A stretch of 15,232 nucleotides of DNA from assembly GCA_002451155.1 (NCBI GenBank), contig DKBG01000044.1:1-15232 (forward strand). Reading direction: 5' to 3'. The position numbers and the translations under genes are program-made. This document shows, piece by piece, positions 1 through 8,200 of the stretch. The stretch's first letter is position 1. Each line of letters starts with the position of its first letter. This DNA comes from Ignavibacteria bacterium UBA6906 (GTDB taxonomy: Bacteria; Bacteroidota; Ignavibacteria; UBA10030; UBA6906). The notes under the pieces are model-generated. The model was not told the DNA's origin. It saw only the letters and a program-made list of their open reading frames with translations, and did no database searches.

Positions 1-1145
1 ACGGCCCGGATCTCCGACTCATACAGGCTGTTCATGATCACCACTCCGTCTGGCCGTAGACGTTGCAGCACCCCAGGCTCAATGATCTCCTGACCCGTAC
101 CAGATACGTACATCCCCTTTTTTCGCGGGTTGACGTCAACGACGTGGGTAATCTTTTCTGCACCCGGAACAATATTCAGAAATGTGACCCCCTTTGATCC
201 TGCCCCCCAGACGACCAGGCGCTTTCGGTGACGTGCGAATTCGCTCAGCGTTTTCTCCCAGGTCACCATCTTCTCCCTGTACCTGCTCGCAAAACTTGAA
301 ACGAGGGAGCCAATGTCTTCCGTGGACGCGTATGAGCCGGGATGCCCCGACCGGGACGTACGGAGGTCTACACCCAGAAACTGCCCGCCGTACAATTCAG
401 CGGACTCCTGGACCTCAAACCCTGCGTCCGCGCAGAGACGACCGAGAGATCGTGGACTGAAATATGAGCGGTGCTCATAGATGAGATCCCAGATCCCGAG
501 ATCACGAAGGGTATAGAGCATATTGGGCACCTCGAAAAAGAGTACAGCTTCCCGTCGGGGGCCAACGGCTCGTTGAATCGTCCGGACAAATTCACGGGGA
601 TGCTCTATATGCTCAATCACGTGGCGGCACACAAAAAGGTCCCCTCCGTACGTCGAGTACCTCTCGGAATAGAAATCCTGTATGATTGTGAGACGGTCAG
701 CGAGAGAAGGCGGAAGGTTTTCCGGGACAAAGCTCGGGTCGAAACCGAAGCCCCTGTTTGCCCCCCGCTCGCATAGGAGGGCCAGGAATTCTCCTTTCCC
801 GCAACCGATATCAATCACCGTCTTGCCACGCACATCATAGCGGCGGATAAGACGTTCGGCGAGATCGAGAGCGTAATCCTGAAATCGAGCGGAGAAGTGC
901 AATGAGTTTTCGTACGCCTGCGTGTACTCCATCAGGCCCGGATCGAAGGATGCGTTGAACACATGCCCGCACCCGGGACAGTACACGAGTTCGAGCTTCC
1001 CACGGGGAGCACTTCGCGCTTCCAGGGCATCAGGCCAGAGAAGGTTGCAGTGGACCGGGATGCCGCTGATGGTAATGAATGGGTCGGCAACAGAGTCACC
1101 GCATACGATGCACTGCCCGGTCCCGGAGGAGGATAATTTCGTCAT
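1..1145 (-). CDS. SAM-dependent methyltransferase with N-terminal zinc-binding domain (3' end cut by window edge)
   Basis: The frame is open from the ATG at 1145 to base 1 with no stop, giving about 381 visible residues; the C-terminus lies outside the window. In order it has: CxxC pairs at residues 12-15 and 56-59 (a zinc-ribbon-like N-domain); a class I SAM-binding motif, VIDIGCGKGEF, at about 110-120; a 'VIEHIEHP' motif-III-like segment near 176; a 'WDLIYEH' stretch near 219; and a C-terminal Rossmann-like domain with 'VVWGAGSKG' (about 311) and 'VSGTGQEI' (about 347). This three-part layout is known from sugar C-methyltransferases of the TylCIII/NovU/TcaB9 type (Methyltransf_13 / Methyltransf_23 / Methyltransf_14), which methylate NDP-deoxysugar carbons. 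A role in methylating a sugar of the surface glycan is inferred. It is a clear paralogue of the gene upstream. Start choice: its ATG shares a base with the upstream stop (TGATG), and GGAAGGA sits 8 nt upstream at 1154-1160. The substrate is unknown. Confidence 0.88.
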   Translation of the reverse strand, partial: MTKLSSSGTGQCIVCGDSVADPFITISGIPVHCNLLWPDALEARSAPRGKLELVYCPGCGHVFNASFDPGLMEYTQAYENSLHFSARFQDYALDLAERLIRRYDVRGKTVIDIGCGKGEFLALLCERGANRGFGFDPSFVPENLPPSLADRLTIIQDFYSERYSTYGGDLFVCRHVIEHIEHPREFVRTIQRAVGPRREAVLFFEVPNMLYTLRDLGIWDLIYEHRSYFSPRSLGRLCADAGFEVQESAELYGGQFLGVDLRTSRSGHPGSYASTEDIGSLVSSFASRYREKMVTWEKTLSEFARHRKRLVVWGAGSKGVTFLNIVPGAEKITHVVDVNPRKKGMYVSGTGQEIIEPGVLQRLRPDGVVIMNSLYESEIRA

Positions 1146-2371
1146 CAGATGGTTCCTTCCGAGTTCTCCGTGATCGGAAGAAGGTCCGCCCGAATATCTC
1201 GACGTGCAAGCTCCGCTGAAATTTCGTCCATATAGATCGGATTCATAACAACGATTACTTCGGGCCGGTACGTCTTCAGAAAGTCTGGCGAGACAATCTC
1301 CTGGCCAGTGCCGGCCATGAATGTCCCGTGTCTGTATGGATTGATGTCCACCGCGTACCGGATCTGGTCGTTGACCCCCAGTTTGGTGAGAAATGTTACT
1401 CCTTTGGATCCCGAACCCCAGATAACCACTCGTGCGTTTTGTGATTGCAGGGCCCGTATCCGTTCCTGCCACCTCCGCACAGTTCCGGACACAGAGGCAG
1501 AGAAGGCATCCACCTCCTCTCTCAGCGCTGCGGCTAGCTCTTCCTCCGGCAACGGCATGGACGGTTCCCCATCACTCGCTGTCGCCTCGATGGTCAGATA
1601 CTGTCCGTCGTATTCTGTTCCAAGGGCACGGACGTCGAAACCGCTTTTTCGAAACAATCTCGCAACCGAGCCCGCGGTAAAGTATGAGCAGTGTTCGTAG
1701 TAGATATCCCAGAATGCACGCTCATGGAGAATTCGCCGCATCTCCGGGATCATGAAGAAGACCACCGTGTGTTTCCGATCCCCGATCGAACGGCGCACGG
1801 TTTGCATGAACCTCAGGGTGTCAGGGATATGCTCCAGAGTCATTTTACAGCAGAGGAAATCGCCATGGTATGAGGAATATTTCTCCGAATAGAAGTCCTG
1901 AATGAACGTCAACCTGTCCTTTGCGTCCGACACGCTTCGTTCGCTCACAAACGCCGGGTCGAATCCAACCCCGCGGTTGTTTCCAATCTCACAGAGCATT
2001 GTGAGAAACTCTCCCTTGCCGCACCCGATCTCGATGAGGTTCTTTCCTCGGAGATCGTGCCGATCAATCAACCTCCCGGCGAGGGCGCGATGAAACTCCT
2101 GGAACGTTGTCGAGAACCCCTGAGTTTCTTCATATTGCGAAGAATACTCGTGCACCCCCGGATCGAAGACAACGTTTGCCATGAAACCGCACTCGGCACA
2201 AAATCCCAGCTGGATGTCGCGCTTCGGATACGCCATTGCCTTTTCACGCGTGGGAAAGAGTAGCACGCTGTGCACCGGCACAGATTCCACCTCGTAAAAC
2301 ACCTCCATTCCGGGATGTCCGCAGGACGGACACGCCTGACCCGATTGGGGCACTAGTGAATCGCCTCGCAT
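1145..2371 (-). CDS. SAM-dependent methyltransferase with N-terminal zinc-binding domain, paralogue of the next gene
   Basis: This is a complete 408-residue protein. Cysteine pairs C14xxC17 and C58xxC61 form a putative zinc site. The SAM motif I is LIEIGCGKGEF at about 112-122, followed by an acidic 'GFDPAF' loop near 136 and 'LEHIPD' near 179. The C-terminal domain carries 'VVIWGSGSKG' (about 315), 'AVDINPYRHG' (about 340) and 'AGTGQEIVSP' (about 353), as in the sugar C-methyltransferase family (TylCIII/TcaB9-like architecture). Length matches that family, about 410 residues. It most likely methylates a nucleotide-activated sugar in the cytoplasm for the glycan assembled by the neighbouring genes; the exact position methylated cannot be read from sequence. 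The start at 2371 is supported by GGAAGGA at 2377-2383 with 5-nt spacing. The gene follows the flippase by 18 nt and overlaps the next methyltransferase by 1 base (TGATG), so co-translation is likely. In the SAM region (from IEIGCG) I count 23 of 30 residues identical to the downstream paralogue. Confidence 0.9.
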   Translation of the reverse strand: MRGDSLVPQSGQACPSCGHPGMEVFYEVESVPVHSVLLFPTREKAMAYPKRDIQLGFCAECGFMANVVFDPGVHEYSSQYEETQGFSTTFQEFHRALAGRLIDRHDLRGKNLIEIGCGKGEFLTMLCEIGNNRGVGFDPAFVSERSVSDAKDRLTFIQDFYSEKYSSYHGDFLCCKMTLEHIPDTLRFMQTVRRSIGDRKHTVVFFMIPEMRRILHERAFWDIYYEHCSYFTAGSVARLFRKSGFDVRALGTEYDGQYLTIEATASDGEPSMPLPEEELAAALREEVDAFSASVSGTVRRWQERIRALQSQNARVVIWGSGSKGVTFLTKLGVNDQIRYAVDINPYRHGTFMAGTGQEIVSPDFLKTYRPEVIVVMNPIYMDEISAELARRDIRADLLPITENSEGTI

Positions 2372-2389
2372 TTCATTCCTTCCACTATA

Positions 2390-3904
2390 TTATGCCTTCC
2401 CCTGCCGTGTGCCGCTCTCCGGACCTTCCGGCGACGCGGGAGAGACCGAGCGCCGTTTGAGCAGTTCAATGACTTCAAGGACGGCGTTTTTCTGGAGTGT
2501 ATACAGCGCCGCCGCATACACAGCGGCTCCAACAGTAACCATAACTCCCAGGGTCACAATCGATTCGCCACTCCCATCCTGCCCCACCAAAACCATCCCG
2601 ATCCCCACAACGGCTGCGGACATCGCTGCACCGGCAAGAAGGGCGGGAGCAATCGCTGGGATCATTCGGACGCCCGTACCGGGTAACACTCTGTGTACCT
2701 GGTAGATGTTGAACGCGAAACCGATGATATGTGCCGCCAGAACGGCTCCCGCAATTCCGGGGAAACTCCACGCGAGCAAAAATGGAATCAATGCCAGCAT
2801 CACCGCGAGTACTACAAGCCCTGCCCTCATGTTGTACTCCGGTCGTCCCGCGGCGAAGAAGAGAGCTGACGTGCTCGCGGAAAGCGGCTTCACGAGGCTG
2901 ACGAGGGAAAGAATCTGCAGTGCCGGTATCATCGGTGTCCATTTCTCGCCGAGAAGAACGTTAACCATGGCATCAGCGGTGACGAGAATTCCCAGAGCGA
3001 GTGGAACGGTAACAAATGAGGTCACCCGCAGACTCTTCAAATAGGCCCTCGAAAGCCGTTCCTTCTCTGTCTTGATCGTCGCGAACGAGGGGAAAAGGAC
3101 CACACCGATGACATTGCTAAAGCCGTCGACGGTTCTGCTGGTGAAGTCCATCGCTTTTCCATAGAATCCGAGAGCGGTCGGACCCAGTTTGTTGCCCACA
3201 ACAAAATTGTCAACCATTTGATAGACAAACGTTACGATCCCGCTCCCCGTTGTCCTGATGCCGTAGCGGAGCAGATTGCTGCCAAGTCTCTTGTCCCACG
3301 ATTGTACGGCTACCCATCCTTTTCCCGGCAGAAGGATCCACATGAGCACCATCGTAAGCGTCGCCTTTCCCAGCGAACCGTACACCAGGCTCCACACGCC
3401 GAACCCGGAAAGGGCCATTCCGATGGCGATGGCCATATAAAAAACCTCGGTGCCAATAACCACCGCACTGACCCTGCCAAACAGCAGCTCCTTCTGAAGC
3501 AGGGCCTCGGGAACGATGGTGAAGGCAGTCATTGGCAGTAAAACCGCCATCCACCGGAGAATCGGTGCCAGCGACGGGTCCCCGAGAAGGTCAGCCAAGG
3601 GCTCGGCGAAAATCAAGACCACCAGCAGCGTCACGATTCCGGCCAACCCACTCATGACCAGCGCGTGATATGCGACACGGGATCGCTCCTCATGACTGTG
3701 GATGACCGCCGCGATCATCCCGAGTCCTGCCAGAACACCTGCCGTAAGAAGAGCAACTTGTGCGAGCGTCACCAGGCCGAAATCCCGCGGATCCAGTAAT
3801 CTGGCGAGAATAATGCCCGACACGAGCGTAATGCCGCGCAGGCCGATCTGGGCACCTCCCAGAAGTACACTCCCCTTGAACGTTTGTCGCTTGAGGTCCG
3901 AGAT
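2390..3904 (-). CDS. Polysaccharide flippase / O-antigen transporter (Wzx-like, MOP/PST family)
   Basis: This integral inner-membrane protein is expected to flip lipid-linked oligosaccharide units to the periplasmic side. From the junction with the upstream gene it is 504 residues, normal for PST-type flippases. It has repeated hydrophobic stretches of 18-25 residues through most of its length (roughly 12-14 membrane segments) and a short charged C-tail. The N-terminal pattern 'SDLKRQTFKGSVLLGG...LARLLDPRDFG' is the family hallmark: a short cytosolic helix, TM1, then the 'LxPxDFG' loop. The start is the odd point. The residue expected to be Met (I-S-D-L-K) is encoded by ATC at 3904-3902, one base after the upstream TAA and just downstream of GGAAAGGGG. 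The only in-frame ATG is at 4027, which would add 41 unrelated residues and overlap the upstream gene by 122 bases. The first downstream GTG, at 3823, would remove the start of TM1. I place the start at 3904 by homology reasoning only. Function confidence is high; start confidence is low. Confidence 0.85.
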   Translation of the reverse strand: MSDLKRQTFKGSVLLGGAQIGLRGITLVSGIILARLLDPRDFGLVTLAQVALLTAGVLAGLGMIAAVIHSHEERSRVAYHALVMSGLAGIVTLLVVLIFAEPLADLLGDPSLAPILRWMAVLLPMTAFTIVPEALLQKELLFGRVSAVVIGTEVFYMAIAIGMALSGFGVWSLVYGSLGKATLTMVLMWILLPGKGWVAVQSWDKRLGSNLLRYGIRTTGSGIVTFVYQMVDNFVVGNKLGPTALGFYGKAMDFTSRTVDGFSNVIGVVLFPSFATIKTEKERLSRAYLKSLRVTSFVTVPLALGILVTADAMVNVLLGEKWTPMIPALQILSLVSLVKPLSASTSALFFAAGRPEYNMRAGLVVLAVMLALIPFLLAWSFPGIAGAVLAAHIIGFAFNIYQVHRVLPGTGVRMIPAIAPALLAGAAMSAAVVGIGMVLVGQDGSGESIVTLGVMVTVGAAVYAAALYTLQKNAVLEVIELLKRRSVSPASPEGPESGTRQGKA

Positions 3905-3905
3905 C

Positions 3906-5126
3906 TTACACCCCTTTCCGCGTGTGTGAACGAAGAAACCGTCGAAGTCCTCTTCCGGAAAGCAGACCGCCGGGGATGTAGACGCTTCGTTGATACTCGG
4001 CGGCCACCTCCATCCATGTCCTGCCATGCCGCATCGCCCGCGCTCTCATTGATGAGGCCTGGAGAAAACCCGGATCGTTGATGAAGCGAAGCATACCACC
4101 TGCAATAGAGACCGCATCGTCCCCAACGAGGAGCCCGTTTTCGCCATCCGTTACCACGGCCCGGTTTGGAGTGCTTTCCGTCGCGATGATTGGCATTCCC
4201 AGGGCCCGGAATTCAAGAACCTTCAGGGTAGGCTGGACCTCCCAGTCTGGCTCCCGGGGCGCGTACGCCAAGGCCACGTCATATTCTGAGACCGCAGCGG
4301 CGACTTGACTGTAAGGCACCGGGTCGCAAAAACGGACGAACTCCCGGACGCCAAGCCCTTCGGCCATATCCTGATAGAACCCTCCCGCGTGGTCGGCACC
4401 CATAAGATCCAGGTGGAACCCCACGGAGCGATCCATGAGCATCCGTACCGCCTCGAGCAGCCGCTCAAGTTTCCTCACGCGACTGATGCTTCCCACGTAG
4501 ATGAACCTGACTCGTCCCATGTTTTGTCCTGGGACGCGTTGACCCCATTGATAGTCCAGGAAAGACGGGTGTTGACCAACAGGATGAACGCTTCCGAACC
4601 GCTGCCACCCGGGCCCGAGCACACGGGCCGCTGCCGCCCGCGTCGCGAAACAGCTATGATCAAAAAAGAGCCTCGCACTCACACGAAGTCCCACGCGGAT
4701 TTTCCAGTTTCTCAATCTGCCCCGGAAACCGCCCCCGCCAACCTCTCCAGCCTGGCGAACATCCAGGATACAGCAGGTCGAACGCGGGAGACCAATCGTA
4801 AGGACCGGATCGTAGGCGAAGGGATTCACCTGCACGACATCGCAGCCCGCCCCGAGCAAGAATTTCCGGACTCTCAGGATAAACCAGAACTTCCCGAGGC
4901 GTTGCCCCAGCCATTGAGATCCCGGCAGTCGCCCATGCCTGTCACCGTTGTTTTGCACTCTCTCGTGTCGCGCGATGACCTTCTCTCCGTCTGACCAAAC
5001 GAGTGCGCCATCCGGAGCGGGCGTGGCCAGCCACACGGTGTGCCCCATGGACCTCAGCGCAGCGGACATTTCGGCGTAATCCGGCGCCGGCGCATGAGAA
5101 TAGAATTGGAGAAGCCCAATCTTCAT
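3906..5126 (-). CDS. GT4-type (GT-B fold) glycosyltransferase
   Basis: This is a complete 406-residue predicted cytosolic glycosyltransferase that would transfer a sugar from a nucleotide donor to the growing lipid-linked glycan. It has the two-domain GT-B layout. The N-domain begins 'MKIGLLQFYS' with an acceptor-side Rossmann pattern and a 'CDVVQVNP' segment near 95. The C-domain opens with 'RFIYVGSISRVRKLERLLEA' near 207, followed by 'EYDVALAYAP' near 281, the donor-site region 'QPTLKVLEFRALGMPIIATE' near 298-317, and 'TDGENGLLVGDD' near 326. The classical E-x7-E pair of GT4 enzymes is not exact: W-E at 295-296 and the E of 'KVLE' at 305 are 8 residues apart, and the K-x2-E-x6-G-x-P form is kept. 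Donor and acceptor specificity cannot be predicted. The start ATG at 5126 has no good Shine-Dalgarno match. It follows the exported protein gene by 84 bases, and its stop TAA lies one base before the flippase reading region. Confidence 0.86.
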   Translation of the reverse strand: MKIGLLQFYSHAPAPDYAEMSAALRSMGHTVWLATPAPDGALVWSDGEKVIARHERVQNNGDRHGRLPGSQWLGQRLGKFWFILRVRKFLLGAGCDVVQVNPFAYDPVLTIGLPRSTCCILDVRQAGEVGGGGFRGRLRNWKIRVGLRVSARLFFDHSCFATRAAAARVLGPGWQRFGSVHPVGQHPSFLDYQWGQRVPGQNMGRVRFIYVGSISRVRKLERLLEAVRMLMDRSVGFHLDLMGADHAGGFYQDMAEGLGVREFVRFCDPVPYSQVAAAVSEYDVALAYAPREPDWEVQPTLKVLEFRALGMPIIATESTPNRAVVTDGENGLLVGDDAVSIAGGMLRFINDPGFLQASSMRARAMRHGRTWMEVAAEYQRSVYIPGGLLSGRGLRRFLRSHTRKGV

Positions 5127-5149
5127 TTCGGTAGTCCGGTGGATGTCTT

Positions 5150-5171
5150 GGCGCGGTCCCGGGACGCCGCC
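5150..5171. repeat. GC-rich imperfect inverted repeat between exported-protein gene and GT4 gene
   Basis: Two 11-base arms (GGCGCGGTCCC and GGGACGCCGCC) are complementary at 9 of 11 positions, with TCCCGGGA at the centre. It lies in the 84-base gap 5127-5210. No run of T follows on the transcribed strand, so a classical intrinsic terminator is not supported. It could be a weak RNA hairpin or chance in GC-rich DNA. Confidence 0.3.
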
Positions 5172-5210
5172 GTCCGACCGTGCGGCCGGCCATCACTGCG
5201 TCCCCAACAA

Positions 5211-8200
5211 TCATTTAAGGAGCACCATCTTGTGGGTCTGGACAAAGGAGCCCGCCGTGACCCTGTAGAGATACACTCCGCTTGTCAGCCCATCAGCATT
5301 GAATCTCACCTGATAGCTCCCGGGCGCTTGCTTTTCATTTACCAGAACCGCCACCTCCCGACCCAGAAGATCGTACACAACCAGCCGCACATCACTGGCC
5401 CCTGATCCCTGGCTCCCGGTCCCTGCCAGGGTGTACCGTATCATCGTCGTCGGATTGAACGGGTTCGGGAAGTTTTGCGCCAGCGTGTATTCGGTGGGCA
5501 GATTCTCCTGGTCGCCCGCGGACACGATCCCGTTCCCCGCCCGGAAGAAATCCGCAAGCGCTGAAAAGGATGGTGGGTTTGCTCCGGGGTTTGCAGCAAA
5601 TATGCCGGCCCCGGATACCGTCAGGGAGAGCACGAACACGCCGCCGGCCCGCCATGTTGTCCCGTCGAATGAATAGTCGACGACCCAGACCGTCCCCTCC
5701 CTGAGGAGCCTCAGATAGAGCGGTGACGTTCCGTGCGGTGCGATGTTCTTGTTCAGAAGAATAGACGGCGCAGAGAAGCCGCCGGAAAACGACGCAGCAA
5801 AGAGTGCGACACTGTCGCTCGTCCCGCTGTTGAAGTCGATGCGCACCAGCGTATTCTGATTCTGTTCGATCAGGAGGCCTTCGATCTGATATGCGTTCAA
5901 ATCTCCGGTCACGCTGGTGCTGAATTTCACAAGAATGTCAAAATCAGTATTGTTGCATGATTGCATCAGCCGGGGAACGGTGTTGCCACCGATCCAGAGA
6001 TCATGCGCCACACCGCTGTTCAGCGAGAGAAATGCCTCGACCCCGGTCGTTCCCAAAGAACTTCCCCCCGGCGGCACAGGATTGGTGATAGTCCAGAGCG
6101 ACGTATTGAGATTCGCGCCGTTGAACTCATCAGACACCAATGTGGTGGGAGGAGGAGCAGCAAGCGTCGAAAATACGAGGTCTCCTGTTGAGGAAAGGAG
6201 ACCGGCGGAATCGACGGCAACGATTCTATAATGATAGGATGAACCAGCCAGAAGACCCGTCAAAAGAGCCTCATGCGTCCATGCACGGGATGGCTCCCGG
6301 ACTGAATCCCCATACGACGGACTGAGCCCGTACGACAGGGTGCACCGAGCCTGCGGGACGGTGTTCCATCGAATAATGGCAGACCGAGATGATGTCGTCA
6401 CAGACATCCCGGAAATTGAGGGCGGAATACTCGTCTTCGGGGTGACGACGATCTTCCGGAGCGTGACGTCGGCGAAATTTGCGAGGAAGACAACCGAACC
6501 GGTCTGTGGGTCCGCCAGTGTCTCCTGCCCTTCAAGTCTCCAAACCGACGGTTCCACCTGTCCCTCCTCCCAGACCTTCAGCCTGTATTGTCCGCCGACG
6601 CCCGGCAGGGTCCGGACTTCCATCTTGAGATTGTATAGCGTCTCGTACGAGAGCTGGAATGTCGTGTCGTGCGCTTTCATGTCCAGCCCATTCCCAATCA
6701 ACTCCCATTGATTCGGAACACCGCTGTCGAACCCGTCACGCCAGCGAAACCAACCCACCGCCCCCAACGGCAGATAGCCGGACAAGGGCTGTGTGATAGG
6801 CGGATCAAAGACCGGATTATTTGTGTGTCCTTTCCAGCGGAACTGAAATCCGACACCGGGTCCTCCGTACATTCCCCGGATAGTTTCCCAGGTTGAGTCT
6901 ATTCCGTGCACCGTAAACTGGGCGAGCACCTGATAATCGTCCCATGTCGTATCGCCTACAGCCAGGGCTCGATTGTAGCCTGTCTCGATAGTCCGCACAC
7001 CTCCCGGGCCGATCCCCCATTTCCCGTCGATGACCTGGGCCGAATCGAACAGACTCGAGGGAGTGGTGAAGCTGACGGAATAGGGCTGGCCCCACACCTT
7101 TGAACTATTGTCGTTCACAGTAATTGTGGAGGTAGCAGAGGCTCCATATACGTTTCGCGCCGTCACCGCAATGGAGTTCGCCCCGCTCTGCAGAACTGCA
7201 TATGACAGGTCGATGTTGAAGTCGCCCTGATCCTGCAATCGCCGCGTGTCAGGCCCCGTCGACAGGTTGACTCTCGACCCCCCGTTCAATCGGTAGTAGA
7301 GGGAATCAACCCCCGCCGAGTCATAGACAGATCCAAGAATATTAACGTACCGCTGTGGCACACCCGGCTTGCCGAACGATTGCAGATTTCCGTACCAGAC
7401 CGAGATCGTCGGCGGGCTCGCCGCGAGGGTTACCGCAGTGAAATTCGCGGTGGTATCCCTGTTCCCCCTGTTGTCTGTGGATATGATTCTGATATTGTAC
7501 GGGGTGCTCGACGAGAGTCCGGTCAACTGCAGCGAATGAACGGACCGAAGATCGGAATGACTGACGGATTTCCCGTATGCGAGGGTGGTCCCGTACTGCA
7601 CGATGCCCTGAGCGGGCTCATCGCTCTTCCAGTCGACGCTGATCGCGGCAACGCCCGGGGTCGACATTACGTTGTACGCGAGCGGGGGCAACAGATCAAG
7701 GGTGGACCCCCCGTCTTCAGGGTTCACAGGTGAAGATGTATTGAAGAAGTAGTCAAGAAGCACAGTATGGGCGGGAGCGGGGGTGAATTCCGTGCCCGAA
7801 TTGCCTGCAAAGGCGCCGATTCTCCTGACGGAGAGCGTGTGATTGAAATTCGGAGTCGACGGTGAAAAATACGACGTCCCGTCCAGGGAATACGCGACCG
7901 CCCAGAGAGTCCCCAACCGGGTGATCTTGATGTAGAGCGGGGAAACTCCAGCCGGCGCGATGGAATCCGGACCGATCTCAACGGCAGGAGAGGAGAAACT
8001 CCCCGAGAATGATGCCGCAAACAGATAGGTCGCTGTTCCGTCGGTGCTAAAATCGAACCGGATAAAACGGGTGCTGTCCTGTTCGACCAGAATCCCCTGG
8101 ATTTGATAGGCCTGCGTCACGGGCGACAGGAACTTTGCTTCTACCTGGAGATCTTGGTCCAGACAGGGTTGCATCACCCGCGGCGCAAGATATCCCCCCG

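Noticed and set aside
3905..4027. 41-residue N-terminal extension of the flippase from the ATG at 4027
   Set aside because: These bases encode the conserved-length C-terminus of the GT4 protein in another frame, and the extension has no flippase-like features; a 122-base overlap is unlikely.
4305..4994. 229-codon open frame on the plus strand
   Set aside because: It is antisense to the GT4 gene, whose motifs are unambiguous; the plus-strand translation is low-complexity and motif-free.
5127..5210. Possible intrinsic terminator after the 1077-aa protein gene
   Set aside because: The GC-rich inverted repeat at 5150-5171 has no loop to speak of and no following T tract on the transcribed strand.
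4942..5214. 90-codon minus-strand frame overlapping the GT4 start
   Set aside because: It is a different frame over the GT4 N-terminus and a GC-rich gap, without motifs; the MKIGLLQFYS start gives a normal GT-B N-terminus.
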